This document shows positions 59,111 through 64,000 of a stretch of DNA of 64,000 nt, in pieces. A program made the translations under genes and the position numbers. The notes below the pieces were generated by a model that was given only the letters and a program-made list of their open reading frames with translations, had not been told where the DNA came from and ran no database searches. The DNA is taken from positions 19,683-83,682 of the forward strand of contig NZ_LMEO01000008.1 of the NCBI RefSeq assembly GCF_001426375.1, given 5' to 3'. Numbering within the stretch: position 1 is the stretch's first letter; each line of letters opens with the position of its first letter. Origin of the DNA: Paenibacillus sp. Root444D2 (lineage in GTDB: Bacteria > Bacillota > Bacilli > Paenibacillales > NBRC-103111).

Positions 59111-60382
59111 TTGAAGGAAAAATGGTTCCTGCTCATACTTATGATCATTTCGGTTCCGATCGCAGGCGAGTTGAATTTCTATCCGTTTCAAGATGAGTTT
59201 CGGGTTAGTTTAGGCACCCCAACCTTCTTCCTTTTCCTGTTGTGGCTGCGGACTCCTTCCCCTCTTGTCTCAGGTCTTCTTGTCGGGATATCCGTTGCGC
59301 TCTTTCGCACAGGGCTTCAGGCGTTCCTTGGCTCGGATTGGAACTGGTCTGCTTCCTTTCATCATCATTACCCGGTATTCTTCTACTACCTGACCTATGG
59401 AATCGTCTTCACAGCAGTTCGTATGAACCGGTATCATAATCGGCCGCTTATTGTCGGCTTTCTCGGTGTTTCGATTGAAATCGCCGCGACGTCGGCAGAA
59501 CTGCTGTTTCGATATACCTCCATCACCGAGATGGCTTCTCTTACCACCTGGAATCAGATTGCCTTAATTGCTTTTTTTCGCAGTTTTTTCGTGCTAGGAA
59601 TTTTCAATATCGTGAAGTTGCGCCATTCGAGGGCAGCCGAAGAGCAGCAGCGCAAAGAAAACGAGAAGATGATCATGCTGATCTCCGAGCTGTATGAAGA
59701 ATCTATTCAGTTGAAGAAAACGCTGCACAATGCGGAATATATAACGCGCGTTAGCTATGAACTATATCAGTCTTTAAAGGATGTGCATCTTCAGGGGCTC
59801 GATGACCTGTCGCAAAAAGCGCTCCGAATCGCCGGTCAGGTTCATGAAATCAAAAAAGATAATCAACGGATTTACGCGGGGTTGTCCGGTTTAATTTCAC
59901 ATGATAGTGATTACTTACCCATGGATGAATTGGCCGGAATCGTCTTACGTTCTAATGAGAAATATGCCAGATCCCTCAGCAAGAAGATTGCATTCTCGCT
60001 GAACAACGATGGTGAATCCCCATTATGTCACGTATATGCCACTTTATCCTTGCTTAACAACCTAGTGACTAATGCCGTTGAAGCCATTCGGGAGTCGGGC
60101 TATATCAGGATTAGCGTGATTCGAAACGGAGATGATATTGTTATCAGTGTAGTTGACAACGGTCCAGGTATTGCGCCTAAACTTCATGATCGGATCTTCA
60201 TGCCAGGGTTTACTACGAAATACGATGAATCCGGCAACCCTTCCACGGGTATAGGACTCGCTTACGTGAAACAAGAAACTGAGCAGCTTCATGGGACCAT
60301 ACGGGTTCAAATCGGCAATGACGGGGTTGGTGCTAATTTCATCATCACATTACCAGTGAGCCAGATCGGAAAGGAGGAATAG
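59111..60382 (+). CDS. GlnK-like sensor histidine kinase
   Basis: A 423-residue kinase. Residues about 5-170 hold about six membrane helices with short loops (no periplasmic domain), followed by a coiled coil. The likely phospho-accepting histidine is in GQVHEIKKDNQRIY. The ATPase part has NNLVTNAVEAI (N box), VVDNGPGIAP, FTTKYDESGNPSTGIGLAYVKQ. This layout fits the GlnK (YcbA) group of Bacillus, whose signal is glutamine. It starts with TTG at 59111 behind AAGGAGGGA, spaced somewhat far. It pairs with the regulator 4 bp downstream and is divergent from the aspartate operon. Confidence 0.9.
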   Translation: MKEKWFLLILMIISVPIAGELNFYPFQDEFRVSLGTPTFFLFLLWLRTPSPLVSGLLVGISVALFRTGLQAFLGSDWNWSASFHHHYPVFFYYLTYGIVFTAVRMNRYHNRPLIVGFLGVSIEIAATSAELLFRYTSITEMASLTTWNQIALIAFFRSFFVLGIFNIVKLRHSRAAEEQQRKENEKMIMLISELYEESIQLKKTLHNAEYITRVSYELYQSLKDVHLQGLDDLSQKALRIAGQVHEIKKDNQRIYAGLSGLISHDSDYLPMDELAGIVLRSNEKYARSLSKKIAFSLNNDGESPLCHVYATLSLLNNLVTNAVEAIRESGYIRISVIRNGDDIVISVVDNGPGIAPKLHDRIFMPGFTTKYDESGNPSTGIGLAYVKQETEQLHGTIRVQIGNDGVGANFIITLPVSQIGKEE

Positions 60383-60386
60383 CATA

Positions 60387-61316
60387 ATGCGATTTTTTAT
60401 TGTCGATGACGATCCGGCCGTGCGTTCCATGCTGGAGCATATTATCGAGGATGAGGATTTGGGAACTATCGTAGGTGAAGCCGCAGATGGGGCACACATT
60501 GACAGCGACCTGCTTGCCCTCAAGCAAGTGGATATCGTTCTTATCGATTTATTGATGCCTGATCGTGACGGCATAGAAACCGTTCGTGAGATTTCCGGTA
60601 ACTTCGAAGGCAAAATCATCATGATTTCTCAAGTAGAGTCGAAGGAAATGATTGGGTTGGCTTATTCCTGCGGAATTGAGTATTACATCACGAAACCGAT
60701 CAACCGATTGGAATTGATCGCTGTTATTCGTAAGGTTTCCGAGCTGCTTAGGCTGCACCAATCCATCCGAAACATTCAGAAATCACTAAGTGCCATCGGC
60801 ATTAACGGCGTCCTTACGGAGAAAGATTCGTCTTCCAGTGCAAAAACGATAGTAACAAGCGGGAATTATGTCTTATCGGACCTTGGATTAATCGGCGAGT
60901 CTGGCTGCAAGGACTTATTGGAGATGCTTGATTATTTGTATCGTACCGATATGAATCAACCGCTGGAGCTTAACTTTCCGCCGCTTCATGAAATTTTTCA
61001 AAAAGTTGCCGAAAAAAAATTAGCCCCCTCAGCCTCCGACAGCGATTTGAGAAAAGAAGTCAAGGCAGCCGAGCAGAGGGTACGGCGGACTGTGAACCAA
61101 GCGCTAACAAACCTTGCCTCCCTTGGATTACTTGACTATTCGAATCCGAAGTTTGAGGAATACTCGAATAAATTTTTTGACCTAAGCGATGTCCGCAAGA
61201 GAATGAGGGAACTGGAGAATAAGGAAGATGAATCTCAGAGTATCATCCGACAAAACACAAAAAAGTTTATTCAGGTGCTCTATTTAGAAGCAAAAAAATT
61301 GATTAGCCAGTTGTGA
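60387..61316 (+). CDS. GlnL-like (YcbB-domain) response regulator
   Basis: A 309-residue regulator. Residues 1 to about 120 are a receiver with FIVDDDPAV, phospho-accepting aspartate in VLIDLLMPDRDG and the lysine in YYITKPINRLE. Residues about 150-300 match the YcbB/GlnL output domain (LGLIGESGCKDLLEMLDYLY and RRTVNQALTNLASLGLLDYSNPKFEEYSNKFFD), a DNA-binding domain distinct from OmpR and NarL types. It should activate the divergent carrier-aspartase-malic enzyme operon. AAAGGAGGA precedes the ATG. Symbols are withheld because the ligand may differ from glutamine. Confidence 0.92.
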   Translation: MRFFIVDDDPAVRSMLEHIIEDEDLGTIVGEAADGAHIDSDLLALKQVDIVLIDLLMPDRDGIETVREISGNFEGKIIMISQVESKEMIGLAYSCGIEYYITKPINRLELIAVIRKVSELLRLHQSIRNIQKSLSAIGINGVLTEKDSSSSAKTIVTSGNYVLSDLGLIGESGCKDLLEMLDYLYRTDMNQPLELNFPPLHEIFQKVAEKKLAPSASDSDLRKEVKAAEQRVRRTVNQALTNLASLGLLDYSNPKFEEYSNKFFDLSDVRKRMRELENKEDESQSIIRQNTKKFIQVLYLEAKKLISQL

Positions 61317-61380
61317 GTAAGTTCCGTATCATTTGACCCGGAATATTCAATCAGGGAGTCAGCGATCAATCGCAAAAAAA

Positions 61381-61417
61381 ATGGCGGAGCAAGAATAACC
61401 TTGCACCACCATTTTCT
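61381..61417. terminator. Bidirectional terminator
   Basis: AATGG-C-GGAGCAAG-AATA-ACCTTGCACC-ACCATT stem-loop between convergent genes. It shares the core GCAAGAATAACCTTGC exactly with the terminator at 6418-6449 and is preceded by eight A (minus-strand T run). Confidence 0.8.
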
Positions 61418-61442
61418 ACTTTTCTAACCTATAGGAGCCGCA

Positions 61443-61883
61443 CTATACTCGGTAGTTGTCGCTTCTCCAGCTCCTGATCGACTTCTTAATCGCATCAGGT
61501 GACAACTGCTCCGCGGCAGCCTTCTTACAAAGTGTAGGAAACTCCTCATCGGAAGCAAAACGTAGAGCCGCAATTTGCCCTATCGTGAGCTTGTTATCCA
61601 GCAACTTCTGAGTCAACACATAGTGCCTGAGATTCTCTTCTGCCCGTATCGCGCGATCCTGCGCTTTTAACGGATAGGACCGTACAAGGAGAAATACAAT
61701 GACTAAAATAATGGAAATAAGCAGAAAAATAGCCGCGGGCAGCACGTCTGCCCCGGATTGCACTGACCTAACGAGCTGGATAAGCGATAAGATCGCTAAA
61801 CCCAGCGCCAGTACACTGTAAACAAAGTGAAACAGCGGATGCATTCTACGATGATTCGCATAGTTTTGTTGACCGTTACTCAT
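61443..61883 (-). CDS. DUF6526-type membrane protein
   Basis: A 146-residue protein with two membrane helices (about 18-38 and 48-68) and a soluble helical C-terminal half (QDRAIRAEENLRHYVLTQKLLDNKLTIGQIAALRFASDEEFP). The opening QQNYANHRRMHPLFHF and the second half match the DUF6526 pattern. Function is unknown. It overlaps the small HTH-like gene by 4 bp (ATGA), so translation is coupled, and is the third gene of the alarmone synthetase operon. Confidence 0.85.
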   Translation of the reverse strand: MSNGQQNYANHRRMHPLFHFVYSVLALGLAILSLIQLVRSVQSGADVLPAAIFLLISIILVIVFLLVRSYPLKAQDRAIRAEENLRHYVLTQKLLDNKLTIGQIAALRFASDEEFPTLCKKAAAEQLSPDAIKKSIRSWRSDNYRV

Positions 61884-62107
61884 AATTTCCCCACGATCTC
61901 ATCGATCTCACTTTTTAATAAAAGGTAGCGATGAACACTTCTCATAATAGGTACTTTGGTTAACTTGTTTTTGTCCACATACAGTTTCATCTGATCTTTA
62001 GAAAGACCTAATGTTTCTCCCGCTTCCATAACGGTTAGTACTTCTTCATTACTTGTAGCGTTGAACGTTGACTTCACTTTCTGATTCCAGTCTTCAAAAG
62101 TATTCAT
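61880..62107 (-). CDS. Small HTH-like protein
   Basis: A 75-residue protein. VMEAGETLGLSKDQMKLYVDKNKLTKVPIMRSVHRYLLLKSEIDEIV reads like an excisionase/MerR-type winged helix, with a helix-turn-helix at about 30-50 followed by a wing-like segment. The ATG at 62107 has a GAGG site just upstream; longer readings lack one. It sits between the alarmone synthetase and the DUF6526 membrane gene, coupled to the latter. A role as small regulator or adaptor is an inference. Confidence 0.75.
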   Translation of the reverse strand: MNTFEDWNQKVKSTFNATSNEEVLTVMEAGETLGLSKDQMKLYVDKNKLTKVPIMRSVHRYLLLKSEIDEIVGKL

Positions 62108-62183
62108 TTCCTCGCACCCTTCTAATTCCGTTACCTTGATTATACCACAGAAATTAAAAGAGGCATCATCCAATTAGCGGATA

Positions 62184-62942
62184 CTACTTCACGTCCTCAT
62201 CATTTAAAAGCTCCAGCAGCGCTTGTGGCAGGGCAAATTGCTGATTGTTAATAATAATTCGATTCAACTTATCGTCCATTGTTTCCGATTGCTCTTCTTT
62301 AATGACTTCAATTTCGGCATGCAAGCGTTCCATTTGCAGATCCAAAGCTGACGCGGCTGCAGCCGCTTGCTTTAATTCATCCAGAAGCCGCGCGGGTACA
62401 GCTTGATTGCCTTGATTGAACTTATAATAGATTTTATGCTCCAAACTTGCCCAAAAGTCCATTGCAATCGTTCGAATCTGAACTTCGATGCACACACTTT
62501 CTAGTCGATCCGACAAATGCACAGGCACTTCGATGATCAAATGAAGACTTTGGTAGCCATTAGGCTTCGGGTTCTTGATATAATCCTTCTCATCCAGTAC
62601 TTTAAGGTCGCTTTGACTCTTCAGCATCTGGCTTATGACATAAATATCAGAGACAAACGAACACGTAATCCGCATACCTGCAATGTCTTTAATACTCTCC
62701 TTAATCCCTGAGAACGAAAGATCTCCTCCTTTTCTGTTGAGCTTGTGAAAGATACTTTCCGGTGACTTCAAGCGGGACTTGGTATGTTCAATCGGATTAT
62801 ATTCATGCAGCATTTCGAATTCCTGTACGAGAATTTCAATTCTAGTCTCTATCTCATCCAATGCGAACTTATACGTCATCATAAATCGTGTCAGTTCGTT
62901 CTTGAATCGTTTTAAATCATTGATCGAAAGTTGATTCATCAT
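62184..62942 (-). CDS. Small alarmone synthetase (RelP/RelQ type)
   Basis: A 252-residue synthetase-only RelA/SpoT-domain protein that transfers pyrophosphate from ATP to GDP or GTP to make (p)ppGpp. Conserved features: SRLKSPESIFHKL, IKDIAGMRITCSF, KDYIKNPKPNGYQSLHLIIEVP (G loop region), and EVQIRTIAMDFWASLEHKIYYK. No HD hydrolase, TGS or ACT domain. It is about 40 residues longer than Bacillus YjbM or YwaC, mainly in a C-terminal acidic helix. I do not decide between RelP and RelQ. GGAAG precedes the ATG. Confidence 0.93.
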   Translation of the reverse strand: MMNQLSINDLKRFKNELTRFMMTYKFALDEIETRIEILVQEFEMLHEYNPIEHTKSRLKSPESIFHKLNRKGGDLSFSGIKESIKDIAGMRITCSFVSDIYVISQMLKSQSDLKVLDEKDYIKNPKPNGYQSLHLIIEVPVHLSDRLESVCIEVQIRTIAMDFWASLEHKIYYKFNQGNQAVPARLLDELKQAAAAASALDLQMERLHAEIEVIKEEQSETMDDKLNRIIINNQQFALPQALLELLNDEDVK

Positions 62943-63032
62943 GGTTTGCTTCCATCCTTTGGTCGTGGTTATTTTACCAGTCCTTGCTAGTGTAATTCAC
63001 ATATATCACTCGGTGCAAATTTGGTGTTCTTA

Positions 63033-63062
63033 TTGACACCCTCCATTGCGTCTTGGTATAGT
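63033..63062 (+). promoter_or_regulatory. Promoter of the last gene
   Basis: TTGACA (63033-63038) and TATAGT (63057-63062) with an 18-bp spacer. Transcription would start near 63069, giving a leader of about 113 bases before the TTG start at 63182, with a hairpin in it. Confidence 0.75.
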
Positions 63063-63089
63063 ACTCCTATCAAATGAATACTTACGACG

Positions 63090-63138
63090 GAAGCACCCGT
63101 AAGATATGGCCGATGGCCTTCTTGCAGGTGCTTTTTTT
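63090..63138 (+). terminator. Leader hairpin with T run (attenuator-like)
   Basis: GAAGCACC...AAG...GGCC-GAT-GGCC...CTT...GGTGCTT folds as a three-part stem followed by seven T, between the promoter and the ribosome site of the downstream gene. It would end transcription early unless controlled. No known riboswitch consensus was recognised. Confidence 0.7.
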
Positions 63139-63181
63139 GTTGTATTCCCATCCCATTTTCAAATTTGAAGGAGGTTGTCTA

Positions 63182-63988
63182 TTGAAAAATTTCACTGCTT
63201 TACTCACCGCTTTAGCCCTCGCCTCAGCCGTTCCAGCAGAATTGGCTTCAGCTGCCTCGATTGAAATCACAAGCACCATTCAATCCTCTCTGGACAAAAC
63301 GATTGCAGGCGCGACTCAAACACAAGCTAATAAAATCAATTCACTCTACACCGAATTCCTCACCCTTCAGAAACAAGAACAGGATTGGGACAGCAAGATC
63401 AATACACTACATAACAGAAATAAGGACACTTCGGCAGAGCTGAGCAAACAGGCCAAAGAAATTGATTCCGCCAAATTGGCGAAATTGGAGGAGGAGATCA
63501 CGCGAACGAGAGCTCGGCATCAACCTTTATTATCTCAATATGCCGCGCTAAATAAGCAAATCGAAGCCGCCCGATTGCTGAACAGCAAAAGCTTAAGCGC
63601 TCTGCTAAGAATCCAAGCGGCTGCAATGAAAATCCCCGTACAACTAGCTCGCTTCGATATCAGCGCCAAGGTAAAAGCTTCCCAAGCTTCTAAAGACAAA
63701 GCATCCAAGGCAACGAAAAAAATTCGCAGCAGCCTGAATGACATTGACCCCATTAACGTACAGATCAAAGCTAAGCAAGGTGCTTTCAAAACGATCCAAA
63801 ACAGCCTCCCCCCGATATGGACCGCATTTAAACAAGGAGCCAAAAAAGAAGATACGAATGCTGTTCAAAGCTCACTCACCTCCATGATTTCTCTGTCCCG
63901 TCAAATGAATGCAGAAAAAGAAAGCATCTTCAAGCTTGAAACGAAGATAAGTGATGCACTTATTGCGATTAAGGCTCAAATCCCGTAG
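63182..63988 (+). CDS. Exported coiled-coil protein
   Basis: A 268-residue protein with a signal peptide ending ASA at about residue 25 and a long helical, charged mature part (ELSKQAKEIDSAKLAKLEEEITRTR, later KAKQGAFKTIQNSLPPIW). No enzyme motif or anchor. It resembles in style the helical exoproteins at 46432-48471 but lacks their LQ-x-WY motif. The TTG at 63182 is chosen because AAGGAGG lies 7 bases upstream and it opens the signal peptide; a longer reading from 63074 would run through the leader hairpin. The stop is 12 bases before the window end, so any following gene is out of view. Confidence 0.85.
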   Translation: MKNFTALLTALALASAVPAELASAASIEITSTIQSSLDKTIAGATQTQANKINSLYTEFLTLQKQEQDWDSKINTLHNRNKDTSAELSKQAKEIDSAKLAKLEEEITRTRARHQPLLSQYAALNKQIEAARLLNSKSLSALLRIQAAAMKIPVQLARFDISAKVKASQASKDKASKATKKIRSSLNDIDPINVQIKAKQGAFKTIQNSLPPIWTAFKQGAKKEDTNAVQSSLTSMISLSRQMNAEKESIFKLETKISDALIAIKAQIP

Positions 63989-64000
63989 GGTGGATTTGTT

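Noticed and set aside
63062..63145. Cyclic-di-GMP or other known riboswitch before the last gene
   Set aside because: The conserved cores of the classes I can recall are missing; only a terminator-like stem is seen.
1..64000. tRNA, rRNA, insertion sequences, phage or defence islands
   Set aside because: No cloverleaf, rRNA core, transposase, integrase or recognisable defence protein was seen on either strand; a dedicated search would be needed to exclude weak cases.

Overview
The window looks like a chromosomal segment of a spore-forming, Gram-positive Paenibacillaceae bacterium, most likely Paenibacillus. Reasons are strong AGGAGG-type ribosome sites, an S-layer-homology protein, spore-cortex enzymes (SleL/YaaH-like and PdaA-like), CcpA-type cre-like sites, a YkoEDC thiamine-precursor transporter behind a TPP riboswitch, and a GlnK/GlnL-like two-component pair. 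No rRNA, tRNA, phage, transposase or CRISPR array was seen. About 58 protein genes are supported, including one 45-residue membrane peptide.

Layout. 1-735: repeat-rich intergenic DNA. 736-6076: a two-gene membrane-protein unit, a TetR regulator with an SDR/alpha-beta-hydrolase fusion target, and a LysM-GH18 spore enzyme. 6077-9952: inverted intergenic repeats, a secreted protein of ten Ig-like domains, and a small WGxxG-type surface protein. 10114-15000: pseudouridine degradation (psuK-psuG), a nitroreductase, an Fsr-type exporter and a GntR/FadR regulator. 15812-17422: SLH surface protein. 17470-23179: a complete fructose PTS operon (regulator, 1-phosphofructokinase, IIBC, IIA, HPr-like protein, enzyme I). 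23390-31976: DMT exporter, ArsR regulator, ykoEDC with riboswitch, chemoreceptor, DUF3105 protein, AraC regulator. 32099-38039: pyruvate kinase, UV-damage endonuclease, YihY/BrkB protein, UvrD-like helicase. 38631-40488: thioredoxin reductase, thioredoxin and thiol peroxidase operon. 41045-45797: PdaA-like deacetylase and a signalling locus (histidine kinase, receiver-only protein, degenerate HD-GYP protein, divergent LuxR-type regulator). 45843-48471: an operon of three secreted helical proteins plus a signal peptidase I. 48699-50388: small hypotheticals and a 113-bp tandem repeat. 50872-54429: a transporter-HEAT-double-cNMP fusion. 54679-61316: an aspartate/C4-dicarboxylate catabolic operon divergent from its likely two-component system. 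61443-63988: alarmone synthetase operon and a secreted coiled-coil protein.

How genes work together. The dicarboxylate carrier, aspartase and malic enzyme form a route aspartate to fumarate and, with cellular fumarase, malate to pyruvate. TrxB, TrxA and Tpx form one electron chain from NADPH to peroxide. The fructose operon encodes every phosphocarrier from PEP to fructose plus the next glycolytic step. The strongest candidates for something undescribed are the operon of three related exoproteins with its own signal peptidase (45843-48471), the adjacent signalling locus whose HD-GYP protein has lost its HD aspartate, the NTT-like-HEAT-cNMP fusion, and a dispersed, hairpin-forming intergenic repeat of about 122 bp present four times.
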